From: Heliomicrobium undosum
GTDB taxonomy: Bacteria; Bacillota; Desulfitobacteriia; Heliobacteriales; Heliobacteriaceae
Reading direction: 5' to 3'
NCBI RefSeq assembly: GCF_009877425.1
Contig: NZ_WXEY01000028.1
Coordinates: 1-35,376, forward strand
DNA: 35,376 nt
Numbering within the stretch: position 1 is the first letter of the stretch; every line of letters begins with the position of its first letter. Both the position numbers and the translations under genes were made by a program. Of this stretch, positions 1 to 8,181 are shown piece after piece. The notes under the pieces were generated by a model. That model did no database searches. It worked only from the letters and a program-made list of their open reading frames with translations, and was not told the DNA's origin.

Positions 1-63
1 TATCATGTTATTCTTCCCCTTTTTCGCCTTTGGTAGCGATTTTTCCTTTTTTCAATCATTTGG

Positions 64-95
64 CGCAAAAAAGAACCCCCGAAAAAGTCGGGGGT
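64..95 (-). terminator. Rho-independent terminator of the Ig-like repeat gene
   Basis: Read on the minus strand, an 8-bp perfect stem (ACCCCCGA/TCGGGGGT, plus-strand arms 75-82 and 88-95) with a 5-nt loop is followed by a T-rich run. It lies just past the stop codon of the minus-strand gene at 104, so it ends that transcript. Confidence 0.85.
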
Positions 96-103
96 CCGCC
101 AGT

Positions 104-3100
104 TTAGTTATTCCACTGGTTGATATCAATAGAGGTCCTTGACTCGATATTGCCGGGATTGACCATCGCCGGCGGGAGATAGACACCAACCGAATAGACT
201 CGTGTTGACGTTCCATCTTGGGCGGTGACGATGATTTTGAACCAGTTAACGCCTCCGACCGTCAATGTCATTTCGAAGGGATTTTCCCCTCGTTCATCCT
301 TCTGCACCGTTTGACCATTTACGCTAATCGTTGCATCAGGGTCGGCGGCTTGCAGGATAATCGGAAGCTTATAGCTATAGGTTGAGGCATCCAACAAAGG
401 CGCCCATTCGGTGACATTGATCATGTAGTAATCGTCTTTACTGTCATGGAGTGTTGGATTCAATTCTCCATAGTAGGTAATCAGCCCATCACTCTTATAC
501 TCGCCGATAATCAACTTGCTAAGGTCCGCAATGCTCTTAAACAGGACCGACACGTTTGCACCGGTTGACATGTCGCCGTAGGTCGCAGTAATGGTCGCTG
601 TACCGGCGCCGACGCCGGTGATCTTCCCTTCGTCTTTGTTGACGACAACGACGTCCTCATTATCAGATTGGTAGATAACAGCAGCATCATGGGTGATGTC
701 CACTGAAGTGTCATCGGTGAGTTCCGCCATTAACCGAATCGGTTGATTTGCGTTCTTATATAGCGAGTATTCCGCCTTATCCCAGTATATGCTTCGCACG
801 GTTGCTTCCACCACGTTGATGACGGCTGTTTTGCTAATGCCGTTTATGGTGGCGCGTATCACCGTTTCCCCGGCGCTCTTCCCTTCGATAATACCGGGCG
901 TTGTTACGTCAGCCACCGACCTATTATCCGCTGAATAGGAAACAGATGAGGTAACATCGGCGGTGCTTCCATCAGAGTAGGTGGCAGTGATTCGGAAGGT
1001 TTGCGTTTTTGTCTTAATGACTGTATACGGGGAGCCCTCCCAGGTGAGGTCCTTGATCACCGGCGAGCCTACAGTCACTGAAGCTTCCTGGCTGACGCCG
1101 CTGAAAGTAGCTGTCAGAACTGTAGTGCCCTGCATGTGGCCCATGATCATACCGCGGTTTGCAGTCGCGATATCCGCATTGGCAGTAGCAATTGAGATGT
1201 TGGGGTCAGTGGTTATATCCAGTGAAGAATTGTCTGTGTATATTGCGCGAATCGTGAAGGCCTTGCTTTCCCCATCGGGCACCGCGTAACGTGTCTGGTC
1301 CCAACTGAGCGCCTTTACGGCAGCCGAGGTGACCGAGACAGTGCAGATGGAACTAAACCCACCGTACACCGCTGTCAGGTTGGCGGCCCCCTCAGATTTG
1401 GCTGTGATAACCCCCCCGCTGATGGTGGCAATATTTGAGTTACTGGTCTTGCAACTGATTCCCGGGTCATAAGTGATATCTTTTGTGGATCGATCACTGT
1501 ACTGCGCCGTTACCGTCACATTCTGTGTCGCGCCTTTCGGCGCCGTATAGTTGTTGGAGCCCCAGGTGATGCCGCAGAGCACGGGAGCGCCGACTGTTAC
1601 ATTTGCCGTCGCGCTCTTGCCGCCGTAAGCAACTGTCACGGTCGCCGTACCCATTTGAACGCCCGCTATTGTCCCGCCGGCTATCGTGGCGACAGTTTCG
1701 TCGCTGCTGTAATAGGATGTGTTGTAATCTGTGGATACATCGAGACTGGTATTATCGTTGAAATAGGCGGTCACTTTGACGTTGCCCTTCATCCCCGCAG
1801 CAACGCTGTAACTGCTCTGATCAAAAGCGATGGAACTGACCTGGGGCACGAAGGTGATGGATGCCGAAGCGGTGTCGCTTACATTGTTGGCGCCGTCCAT
1901 GAATTGAACGTAGACCCACTTGAGCCCGCCCCTTCCAGGCAAGGTGTAGGCGCGTGAAGTGGCGTAGGCTTCCCACTGCGTCCAATTGATCCCGTCGTTG
2001 GAAAAGCGCATCAGCTTCACACCTGTTCCGTTGGGGCCAGGATCCTCGGCTGACAATGTCAAGGAAACAGCGGGAGAACCGGTGGTTGCCGCTCCTCCGT
2101 TGATGGTCACGCTGCCGTTCGGCGCTTTAATATCACCGCCATAATGGAGTGGAAAATGCACTTCCTCCTTCTTCCCAGCACGGACATCCACGTTTTGGGT
2201 CAAACTTTCGTACCCAGGCTTAGAGGCCGTCACAAAGGCCAACCCAGCAGGCACATTCTCCAGGAGAAAATCGCCGTTGCGATCACTCGTGGTAGACATC
2301 AGTCCCGGAATCTCCACTGTAGCCCCTTCCAGGTTGCCCCCGTTTTCCTTGTCCTTCACTTTCCCACTGATCGCGCCGGTGCTAGCGGTCTTCTTCACCC
2401 CGATCAGCAGTTTAGCAAAATCGATAGCAAATCCGTCTGGGTAACCTGTTTCATCATCGTCAAATTTGACTGTCAGTTTTCCGCTGAGCAATAAGGGGTG
2501 AAATTCATCGGGGATGGGAATGGTCACCAACTGCCCTCTTGGGCCGCTCTGGGCCAGGGAGTTAATCGCAGGTTCCATGAAGTATGCACGCTGGCCGTTG
2601 AGCCACACCTTGTACTTTGTGCCGAAACGGGTTGCCTGAAAGTCATCCAGATACAACTGTAGCATTGCCTTGTCAATGCCCTGTTTGTAGATCGAGTCTT
2701 TGTACTGGCTAAAGTCGATGGTGATGGGAACGGTTGTCATCGCAGTGGGATACCCTTGACTGACTACGGTATAGTTATTGCCAGACTTTTTGATTGTTGC
2801 TGTCATGCCGCTGTAGCCGTCATGTCCCTTATGCTCTTCTGTATCGAGATTGGGACGCAAGAGTGGATTCGTTTTTGCTTTGGAACCAATCATGATCACA
2901 TCTAAGCCGTTCGGCTCGTCAGCAGGCTTGGTCCGCGGCGGAAAGGGGTGCGTATTCTTCGTCTTTTCACCACTAAAAGGATCGAAGCCCTGGTCCCAAC
3001 CGGTAGCAAAGTTGTCGATATCCCCTACGCGGATCATAAAATCGGCTTCCGGCGTTTTCTCCATAGCAACATACTTGTCACGCCAGTTGCCGTTGTTCGC

Positions 3101-3223
3101 GTCTTGGGATGGCCCGTAATACTTGGCGCCACTTGCCGCCCATGCGGGGGAAAGTCCCGTCAGGCCGGCTGCCCAGAAGGCGCAAAGGGTAACCAAGCTG
3201 AGCAACTTCTTCCAATGTCCCAT
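104..3223 (-). CDS. Secreted multi-domain Ig-like (Big2) repeat surface protein
   Basis: A predicted exported, cell-surface or adhesin-like protein of 1039 residues. A signal peptide (KK, then a hydrophobic stretch, ending AWA near residue 29) is followed by a unique region to about 280. Next come a carboxypeptidase-regulatory-like beta domain (about 283-355, with GAISGKV and SDRNGDF) and an Ig-like segment with an NDGINWT-type motif (about 370-460). Then there are five tandem Big2-like repeats (about 462-900), each with a W/F-D/G-x-x-x-Y start and a (Y)xDxS-x-D(I/V)(T/S) motif. The end is a cadherin-like beta sandwich (about 950-1025). No LPXTG, SLH or transmembrane anchor is visible, so the mode of attachment is unknown. 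The ATG at 3223 is the first possible start, because an in-frame TAA lies just upstream. It lacks a Shine-Dalgarno at normal distance (see the leader entry). It lies downstream of a pilin operon on the same strand, separated by 222 bp with its own leader. Confidence 0.85.
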   Translation of the reverse strand: MGHWKKLLSLVTLCAFWAAGLTGLSPAWAASGAKYYGPSQDANNGNWRDKYVAMEKTPEADFMIRVGDIDNFATGWDQGFDPFSGEKTKNTHPFPPRTKPADEPNGLDVIMIGSKAKTNPLLRPNLDTEEHKGHDGYSGMTATIKKSGNNYTVVSQGYPTAMTTVPITIDFSQYKDSIYKQGIDKAMLQLYLDDFQATRFGTKYKVWLNGQRAYFMEPAINSLAQSGPRGQLVTIPIPDEFHPLLLSGKLTVKFDDDETGYPDGFAIDFAKLLIGVKKTASTGAISGKVKDKENGGNLEGATVEIPGLMSTTSDRNGDFLLENVPAGLAFVTASKPGYESLTQNVDVRAGKKEEVHFPLHYGGDIKAPNGSVTINGGAATTGSPAVSLTLSAEDPGPNGTGVKLMRFSNDGINWTQWEAYATSRAYTLPGRGGLKWVYVQFMDGANNVSDTASASITFVPQVSSIAFDQSSYSVAAGMKGNVKVTAYFNDNTSLDVSTDYNTSYYSSDETVATIAGGTIAGVQMGTATVTVAYGGKSATANVTVGAPVLCGITWGSNNYTAPKGATQNVTVTAQYSDRSTKDITYDPGISCKTSNSNIATISGGVITAKSEGAANLTAVYGGFSSICTVSVTSAAVKALSWDQTRYAVPDGESKAFTIRAIYTDNSSLDITTDPNISIATANADIATANRGMIMGHMQGTTVLTATFSGVSQEASVTVGSPVIKDLTWEGSPYTVIKTKTQTFRITATYSDGSTADVTSSVSYSADNRSVADVTTPGIIEGKSAGETVIRATINGISKTAVINVVEATVRSIYWDKAEYSLYKNANQPIRLMAELTDDTSVDITHDAAVIYQSDNEDVVVVNKDEGKITGVGAGTATITATYGDMSTGANVSVLFKSIADLSKLIIGEYKSDGLITYYGELNPTLHDSKDDYYMINVTEWAPLLDASTYSYKLPIILQAADPDATISVNGQTVQKDERGENPFEMTLTVGGVNWFKIIVTAQDGTSTRVYSVGVYLPPAMVNPGNIESRTSIDINQWNN

Positions 3224-3228
3224 CTCTC

Positions 3229-3288
3229 GTCTTCGGTCTCCGTCTTAGGGAGCCCACGAAGACTTCACCTCCCTCGCTCTTTTTTCAT
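3229..3288 (-). promoter_or_regulatory. Leader with SD, 7-bp hairpin and mini-ORF before the Ig-like repeat gene
   Basis: On the minus strand a strong GGAGG (3268-3272) lies 44 nt from the ATG at 3223, too far for normal initiation. Between them GTCTTCG (3257-3263) and CGAAGAC (3229-3235) form a perfect 7-bp stem with a possible CTCC/GGAG stem inside. If the hairpin forms, GGAGG sits about 9 nt from the ATG, an ordinary spacing. A seven-codon ORF (MKKERGR, 3265-3288), with a GGAG about 9 nt ahead of it, stops inside the same GGAGGTGA. The geometry is seen directly. Any role in structured-spacer initiation or translational coupling is inference. Confidence 0.45.
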
Positions 3289-3445
3289 CTAAATAATCTC
3301 CGGTCATAGACACATTCACGACGACGCCTCATGCAAAATCTAATAGGAGTCACTTCGACGGGGGTTTTTCGCGTTCCTATCGTGCTTCCGTGATTAACGA
3401 AAAATTTATATAGAATTTAACTGCTCCTCAGCGCGGGCATTCGAT

Positions 3446-4219
3446 TTATTTTAGAAGTTCAAACTCCCATTCCATAGTCGTGATAAAGCTGCCATTATAA
3501 AACCTTTGGGAGTATTCCTCATGGTTCTCTTTCAATTTGACGTTAAATCCGGAGGTCACTTCTAAGTCACGGGAAATACCGGCAGCTGTTTGGGCGGTCA
3601 CGGTGAATCTCAATTGAAAAGAATCAACCGGTTCGCTCCCGATCTCCGGAATGGTAGGCAGGTATATTTTCGGATTTTGTCTTTCCTCTTCAATAAATGA
3701 GGCACTCTCTTCTTCACTGGAGTTGTTGGTGATCGCAATGCCGACAGACGGGTTTAACAGAAAAAAACCGCCATCGGGAAGCCTGTTGCCCGGACTCGTA
3801 GACGTCCATCCAAAATCATTGTTATCGTCGATCTCGGAAATATCCAGGTATGTATAGTAAGAAAGATCGCTTCGAATCGGCTCTATACTCCCCGATTCGT
3901 CTTCCACTTCCCAATTTGTGCTCCCTGTCATCAGTGGCGGGGTAATGGACGACTCGCTTCGCAGTGTGTATGCTTTTTGTTCGTTTAACTTGCACACCAC
4001 TTCATATAAGTACTGTTCCGCCCCTGCCTCCGCCGCATAGCGGGCGACAATATCATTTTGCCGGTTTCTGTCCGAAAGGAATTCCGAGAGAGTGCCTTCG
4101 ATTAACACGGTCGCCGTCGTCATCATGACAATCGCGATCAACAGCACCAGAATGATTGAACCTCGTTCCGTGTCGTCAGGTTTCCGCAACGTCAAGCATC
4201 TCTCTATTTCATTCGCCAT
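3446..4219 (-). CDS. PilX-like type IV pilus accessory protein
   Basis: A 257-residue protein with a charged N-terminus ending in ERG, then a hydrophobic helix (about residues 22-42, IILVLLIAIVMM). This is the layout of PilX/PilX_N minor pilins, which lack the usual Glu5 of major pilins. The motif RYAAEAGAEQYLYEV (about 62-76) matches the AxxAGxE-type segment common after the helix in this group. The remainder is a soluble, beta-rich secreted domain with no family I recognise. The ATG overlaps the stop of the upstream pilin gene by 11 nt, with GAGGT placed before it, so translation is coupled. It is the third and last gene of the pilin operon and probably primes or caps a pilus or pseudopilus at the cell surface. 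Confidence 0.7.
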   Translation of the reverse strand: MANEIERCLTLRKPDDTERGSIILVLLIAIVMMTTATVLIEGTLSEFLSDRNRQNDIVARYAAEAGAEQYLYEVVCKLNEQKAYTLRSESSITPPLMTGSTNWEVEDESGSIEPIRSDLSYYTYLDISEIDDNNDFGWTSTSPGNRLPDGGFFLLNPSVGIAITNNSSEEESASFIEEERQNPKIYLPTIPEIGSEPVDSFQLRFTVTAQTAAGISRDLEVTSGFNVKLKENHEEYSQRFYNGSFITTMEWEFELLK

Positions 4220-5039
4220 AGATCAAGACCTCATAGTTTACTTTATCTTCTTCCTCTACCACACCATCGGGTGAATCCGGGAATATCGTTACAATCAGTT
4301 TGTTCTCGCCGCGGTTCAACGCCTCCATCTCTATTGTGTCGCCATCGGACAAATTCTTTTTTTGTCCATTTAAAATTGCTGCTACATCATATGTGTTATC
4401 GTCGTAATCCGCTTTAAGGGAAATCCTAACGCCTGCTTGTCCGGTGGCTGAATAATAAAATATGGATGGATTAAAGCGGATATTTGTTAACACGCTCGAT
4501 AAGGTCAAACCGTCAATGCGAGCCAAGGGGCCATAGACTCTGCTCGCGATAGACGTCTCCAGTACGGTCTCCTCACCGTGAGCGCTGCTATCGCAATAAC
4601 TCATCGCGACAGTGAGCACATTTTTGCCAGTCATATCAAAAAACGGGCGTCCATTAAGCCGATTGACTTGCAGATCAGAAACATTGGTTCCGTCAATAGA
4701 CAGGACGTACCGTCCGTCGCCATCGGCGTCAGTTAGCAAATACGTCTTGATTCCGTTGGGGGTAAACAACTCGTTATGTAATACCAACTGAGTGCGATTT
4801 GGCGAGGAGAGACTGTTTATGTCGACTTTCCGAGCTTTCTGGGCATCCCGGAGGAGATTGTTGAGTTGATCATAGGCGCCCGAACGGGCTTCGAAACTTT
4901 TGCTTTCTCGCTCAAGCACGCGAGTGTTCATTTGAATCATGGCGTAGATGGCTGTAAAGGAAATCGACAGAATTGCAACCACCGTCAACATTTCCACCAG
5001 GGTCATGCCACGCTCATCGCTTTTTATCCGGCGCCCCAT
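4209..5039 (-). CDS. Type IV pilin/pseudopilin with prepilin cleavage site (PilW/PulJ-like)
   Basis: A 276-residue protein. A short basic leader (MGRRIKSDERG) is followed by the class III prepilin peptidase site G|MTLVEM with Glu5, then a hydrophobic helix (LTVVAILSISFTAIYAMI). The size and the R-S-G-A-Y-D-Q-L-N-N-L-L-R stretch after the helix suit the PilW/PulJ-like minor pilins. The C-terminal half carries a beta-sandwich-like region ending EVLIYGE. I chose the ATG at 5039 because GAGGT lies 7-8 nt ahead and overlaps the upstream stop. The frame is open further upstream, but an earlier start would put about 25 unsuitable residues before the leader. It sits between two other pilin-like genes in one operon. 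Confidence 0.8.
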   Translation of the reverse strand: MGRRIKSDERGMTLVEMLTVVAILSISFTAIYAMIQMNTRVLERESKSFEARSGAYDQLNNLLRDAQKARKVDINSLSSPNRTQLVLHNELFTPNGIKTYLLTDADGDGRYVLSIDGTNVSDLQVNRLNGRPFFDMTGKNVLTVAMSYCDSSAHGEETVLETSIASRVYGPLARIDGLTLSSVLTNIRFNPSIFYYSATGQAGVRISLKADYDDNTYDVAAILNGQKKNLSDGDTIEMEALNRGENKLIVTIFPDSPDGVVEEEDKVNYEVLIYGE

Positions 5040-5044
5040 ACTGA

Positions 5045-5539
5045 TTACCTCGTTTTGACAAAGGTGGTCAATTGAACTGACTGTTGTTCGACCGCCGGTG
5101 CTGCAGCCGGCCAAGAGACGGTAACGGACAGTTGAAGCAATTGATTGTCATGCAAATCTTGCTCAACCCCATCTTTGCCTACTGAGGGGGACTTGTCGTC
5201 GATTCCCCTAGATGTGACAACCAGTTTCGAGTGAAAGACCATGTTGTTTCGGGGAGCGCTATCGGGTATGACCGGGATGGTGTATAGTGCCCACTCACCA
5301 TCCGCTCCTTTTCTATAGAGATGACCACCCGAATCAAAGAGATGATCGCGCGAAAATTCTTCTTTATACCGTTCCAACTGTTCCGCCGCGAAGGCCAGCG
5401 CCGTTGTCCTGTTTTGCTCCTCTTTCCCCCGGAAAGTGGAAAAAATGTATGCGTTGGTGGCGGCAAGCACGATGATGGACAAAATCGTAAGGGCGATCAT
5501 CGACTCCAAGATGGTGAAACCCTGTTCCCTACTCTCCAT
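5045..5539 (-). CDS. Type IV pilin/pseudopilin (PilV/PulI-like)
   Basis: A 164-residue prepilin: the short leader MESREQG is followed by the cleavage site G|FTILES with Glu5 and a hydrophobic helix (MIALTILSIIVLAATNAYIF). The length and the F-T-x-x-E-S-M-I-A-L-T-I-L signature fit PilV/GspI-type minor pilins. It is the first gene of a three-gene operon with minor-pilin partners. No assembly ATPase, PilC or prepilin peptidase gene lies in the window, so those must be elsewhere. A GAGGG lies about 5 nt before the ATG. The stop codon overlaps the Shine-Dalgarno of the next gene. Confidence 0.8.
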   Translation of the reverse strand: MESREQGFTILESMIALTILSIIVLAATNAYIFSTFRGKEEQNRTTALAFAAEQLERYKEEFSRDHLFDSGGHLYRKGADGEWALYTIPVIPDSAPRNNMVFHSKLVVTSRGIDDKSPSVGKDGVEQDLHDNQLLQLSVTVSWPAAAPAVEQQSVQLTTFVKTR

Positions 5540-5609
5540 AAATCCCTCGCCGATTTTTGTACAGATTTAGCTTATTTATTTTCATACTACCATTTTTTAG
5601 CGAAACGGT

Positions 5610-5658
5610 CTAGGCGTCAGCATGGTTTTCCCTGTCCGGCGGTTCGCCTTACGCGCCT
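5610..5658 (-). promoter_or_regulatory. Possible structured leader RNA of the pilin operon
   Basis: Between the gerQ terminator and the pilin ATG, the minus strand can fold a TAGGCG/CGCCTA stem (5653-5658 with 5610-5615). It encloses a GGCG-AAC-CGCC hairpin (5637-5647) and a purine-rich GGGAAAACC segment. Part of it resembles the core of GEMM/c-di-GMP riboswitches, but the conserved core (GGACGCAAAGCC-like) is not there, so I do not call one. It may be a regulatory RNA or chance pairing. Confidence 0.25.
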
Positions 5659-5690
5659 ATGTCATTTTAACATGCTATCTGCTGGCACGA

Positions 5691-5724
5691 AAAAGGCCCG
5701 CTTGCCGTCCGGCTGCGGGCCTTT
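5691..5724 (-). terminator. Rho-independent terminator after gerQ
   Basis: A 10-bp perfect stem (plus arms 5691-5700 and 5715-5724, core GGCCCGC/GCGGGCC) has a T-run on the minus strand. It follows gerQ and separates the cwlJ-gerQ transcript from the pilin operon downstream. A shorter T-rich tail on the other side could make it partly bidirectional. Confidence 0.85.
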
Positions 5725-5756
5725 CCTTTCAGCATCGCTGCTGGTTCACTGCTGGC

Positions 5757-6401
5757 TCACCGCTGGCGCACGGGTGACGCCAGATACCCAGGGTAATCGT
5801 AGGCGATAGGCTCGTCAAAGGTCACGTAATCGACGTTCACCATCAGCAGGAGGTAACGTTTTCCCGTTTTGGGGTCGCTGAGGATGATGTGGTCGCGTCC
5901 GGCGGCTTCAATGCACCCGCGGAAGCACTTGGCGTTCCACTGCACATTGTTCTCGAAGGTCATGTAAATGGTGGCCACCTTGCCCCTGTTGAGGCGGAGG
6001 ATGTTTTCAATGTACGACTGCTCCAGCGGCAGCATGCCCGGCACCTGGGGGCCTTCCTCCATGACAGGACCGCCCGGGATCATGCCGCCGCTGGGGGGAT
6101 AGGGAACGGTCGGCATGGGGTAGGCGCCGATGGGGCTGACCATCCCCGGCATTCCCGGCATCATCCCAGGCATTTGGGGCATCATCCCAGGCATCTCCGG
6201 CATCATGCCCGGCATAGGGCAAGGCATGGGTGCTGCGATGGGGCCGGTCATGGGACCCGGCGCCGGCATCTCCGGCATGGGATACATCGGTTGGGCAGGC
6301 AGGGGATAGGGCTCTGGGCGACAGGCGTCTTGATCGCAAGGACCCGGCTGGGCCGGATACTCCGGTCTTCCTGCGATCGGTCTCATCTCTTCACGATCCA
6401 T
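5757..6401 (-). CDS. gerQ: Spore coat protein GerQ
   Basis: GerQ is a spore coat/cortex-interface protein needed for the cortex hydrolase CwlJ to be located and active during germination. The protein has 214 residues. Its C-terminal half (about 125-207) carries the GerQ signature: EQSYIENILRLNRGK, YMTFENN, RGCIEAAGRDHIILSDPKTG and YLLLMVNVDYVTFDE. The N-terminal half is a Pro/Met-rich tract with tandem MPGMMP-type repeats (about 58-88), longer than I expect for Bacillus GerQ. Such low-complexity tails are common in coat proteins. It lies 15 nt after cwlJ in one operon, the arrangement also seen in some Bacillus species, and ends at a strong terminator. An AGGAT lies 7 nt before the ATG. Confidence 0.92.
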   Translation of the reverse strand: MDREEMRPIAGRPEYPAQPGPCDQDACRPEPYPLPAQPMYPMPEMPAPGPMTGPIAAPMPCPMPGMMPEMPGMMPQMPGMMPGMPGMVSPIGAYPMPTVPYPPSGGMIPGGPVMEEGPQVPGMLPLEQSYIENILRLNRGKVATIYMTFENNVQWNAKCFRGCIEAAGRDHIILSDPKTGKRYLLLMVNVDYVTFDEPIAYDYPGYLASPVRQR

Positions 6402-6416
6402 GAAAGCACATCCTTT

Positions 6417-6848
6417 CTACCCTCTGTACACGTCGGGGCAATTCCTCCGTAGCGGCGAAAAAAAGCAGTGTTTCTTGAACTTTCCAGTGTTCGGCTGTCT
6501 GTACCAGGTTCCTGGACAGCCGGCGCCTCCCGGCCGGAAAAACCACAGGGCGTTGCTGGCCGGATGCCGGCGTTCCCCTCTGACGACGCGCCGCGCCAGA
6601 CGGATGTCTTTTTCTCGGGCTCTCTGGTAGAAGTAGGGCCGCTGCACCGCTTCAAACCCGCCGGGCGACTGGTAGATCATGCGCTGGAGCGATCGGATGC
6701 CCCGGAAGTCAAGGCAGTTCGCCCGGACACGGTTGACACCCACATTGCCGACCATGAGCATCCCCAGTTCGCCTTCGCCTTCCCCTTCGGCCCGCATCAG
6801 GCGGGCCAGCATCTTGACCTGGTCCGTCGGCGCCTTGATGACGGCCAT
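6417..6848 (-). CDS. cwlJ: Spore cortex-lytic cell wall hydrolase CwlJ
   Basis: CwlJ degrades cortex peptidoglycan (muramic-delta-lactam peptidoglycan) during germination and needs GerQ. The protein has 143 residues, the normal CwlJ size, and is almost wholly a Hydrolase_2 (SleB/CwlJ) domain. Visible motifs are LMRAEGEGEGELGMLMVGNV (about 16-35, with the presumed catalytic Glu), NRVRANCLDF, and a C-terminal aromatic/Cys-rich segment with ALWFF and FFSP. No signal peptide is present, as expected for a protein made in the mother cell and deposited from outside. I chose the ATG at 6848 because GAGGTG lies just upstream and homology starts there. Sporulation-sigma control is likely from function, but I could not identify promoter boxes. 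Confidence 0.9.
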   Translation of the reverse strand: MAVIKAPTDQVKMLARLMRAEGEGEGELGMLMVGNVGVNRVRANCLDFRGIRSLQRMIYQSPGGFEAVQRPYFYQRAREKDIRLARRVVRGERRHPASNALWFFRPGGAGCPGTWYRQPNTGKFKKHCFFSPLRRNCPDVYRG

Positions 6849-7046
6849 TTCCTCACCTCTTTGCTCCTCCATTGCGCTCCCATCATATTCAGGAGGGGAA
6901 AAAAAGGTGCGCTGCTGCCGGAGCGCTTTCTCACAATGTATACCGAATAAGGCGGAACCAACCAGGATATCCAATCGTCTCATCATTGATGAAGTGATTC
7001 CATGAAGATGTCCCATGAAGAAAATTCACAAAAGGAAGGGATTCTG

Positions 7047-7958
7047 ATGCGGCTGCCACCCCTTTTCCGGTGCTTGTCCCTCTCTCTTTGCCTCATCCTG
7101 CTGCTTACCCTTTCCGGCTGCGGCGCTTCCAGCCGCAGCGATTCATCGAACCCGGAAAAAAACCAGGCGGGAGGCAGCCCCTCCTCTGCCCCGCACAACG
7201 GGGTTGCAGAACAGGCCGCCGCTGACAAAGCCTCCCCAGAGGGCGGAAAAGCGCCGATCCCGCCTGCGGGCGTGAACGACCGGAAGATGACCTACACCGT
7301 CGACATGGACCTGCGGGTGGAAAACATGGAAACGGCTCAAGCGCAGGTCCAGGAGATCTTCCGTTCCCTCGGCGGCTACATACTTGAGGGCAATATGCAC
7401 ACGACCGGCAACAACCCAACAGCGATCGTCAAGGGGCGTGTGCCAGCCCCTCGTCTCGATGAAGCCCTCCAAGATATCACCCAGGCAGGCAAGGTGCTCT
7501 CTCAGACGATGAACACCAAGGATGTGACCGACCAACTGGTCGACTGGCAGGCACGCCTCAACGCGCTGAAAGAGAAGGAACGGCGGCTGCTCCGCCTCGT
7601 CGACACAGCAGGCGAACTCAAGACGATCCTCGAACTGGAGCGAGAGATCGCCTCCACCCGCGGCGAGATAGAAAGCCTGAACGGGCGGCTGCAAGGCCTG
7701 GAAAAGAGCGTCGAAATGTCTACCATCACCGTCAAACTGCAAGAAAGACCAGTAAACCCCGGCGTGCAAACCTCCATCTGGTCGGGCTTCGGCGTAGAGA
7801 TGGGCGGCGCTTTGTCCACCTCGCTCAACGCCTTCAGCTACCTCTTGAAAACGGCGCTCCTTGCCGCCATCTTCTTCCTTCCCTTCGGCCTCCTCGGCTG
7901 GGGCGGTTATTGGCTTTACAAGCGGTGGAAAGATCGGCGCAAGGATTCTCCGGAGTAA
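7047..7958 (+). CDS. DUF4349 lipoprotein
   Basis: A 303-residue membrane-anchored lipoprotein. A signal sequence ends in the lipobox LSGC (Cys about residue 24), followed by a low-complexity linker. The DUF4349 domain (about 75-245) holds VDMDLRVENM, VKGRVPAPRLDEAL, LVDWQARLNALKEKE, a coiled coil (LKTILELEREIASTRGEIES) and MSTITVKLQE. One transmembrane helix (about 265-290) precedes a basic tail. The N-terminal lipid and C-terminal helix would place the domain outside the cell. The family is common in Firmicutes and its role is not known. The ATG at 7047 has AGGAAGG about 8 nt upstream; an in-frame ATG at 7002 has none. It is transcribed divergently from cwlJ. Confidence 0.85.
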   Translation: MRLPPLFRCLSLSLCLILLLTLSGCGASSRSDSSNPEKNQAGGSPSSAPHNGVAEQAAADKASPEGGKAPIPPAGVNDRKMTYTVDMDLRVENMETAQAQVQEIFRSLGGYILEGNMHTTGNNPTAIVKGRVPAPRLDEALQDITQAGKVLSQTMNTKDVTDQLVDWQARLNALKEKERRLLRLVDTAGELKTILELEREIASTRGEIESLNGRLQGLEKSVEMSTITVKLQERPVNPGVQTSIWSGFGVEMGGALSTSLNAFSYLLKTALLAAIFFLPFGLLGWGGYWLYKRWKDRRKDSPE

Positions 7959-8055
7959 CGGCAGGCACACAGCTCGAGCATCTTCATGCTTCCCCGAGCA
8001 CCCCTACGCGCCACTCATCCCCACTCATCCCTAGACTTCTCCTCACGTCAAAATG

Positions 8056-8096
8056 AAAAAGACGTCCCTCGGCAACAACCCGAAGGACGTCTTTTT
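8056..8096. terminator. Bidirectional terminator between the DUF4349 gene and chemoreceptor 1
   Basis: A 12-bp perfect stem (8056-8067 with 8085-8096) has an inner TCGG/CCGA pairing, with A-run on the left and T-run on the right. It serves the plus-strand gene ending at 7958 and the minus-strand gene ending at 8182. Confidence 0.9.
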
Positions 8097-8181
8097 CGCT
8101 ATACTCCCTTTTTGCCATGATCCCTTTTACGATATGATTCCTCCCATACCGTTCTTGGCTGGCCTGCGCCACCGCGCTCGA

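Noticed and set aside
5600-5665. c-di-GMP-I riboswitch in the pilin leader
   Set aside because: An AAGGCGAACC-like segment is present, but the remaining conserved core is not, so the call is not supported.
5889-6452. His/Arg-rich plus-strand frame opposite gerQ
   Set aside because: Its repeats are the antisense of the GerQ Pro/Met tract.
7143-7970. 275-codon minus-strand frame opposite the DUF4349 gene
   Set aside because: DUF4349 motifs, lipobox and ribosome site support the plus strand; the antisense frame has none.
7984-8172. 62-codon minus-strand ORF
   Set aside because: It spans the terminator stem and shows no family.
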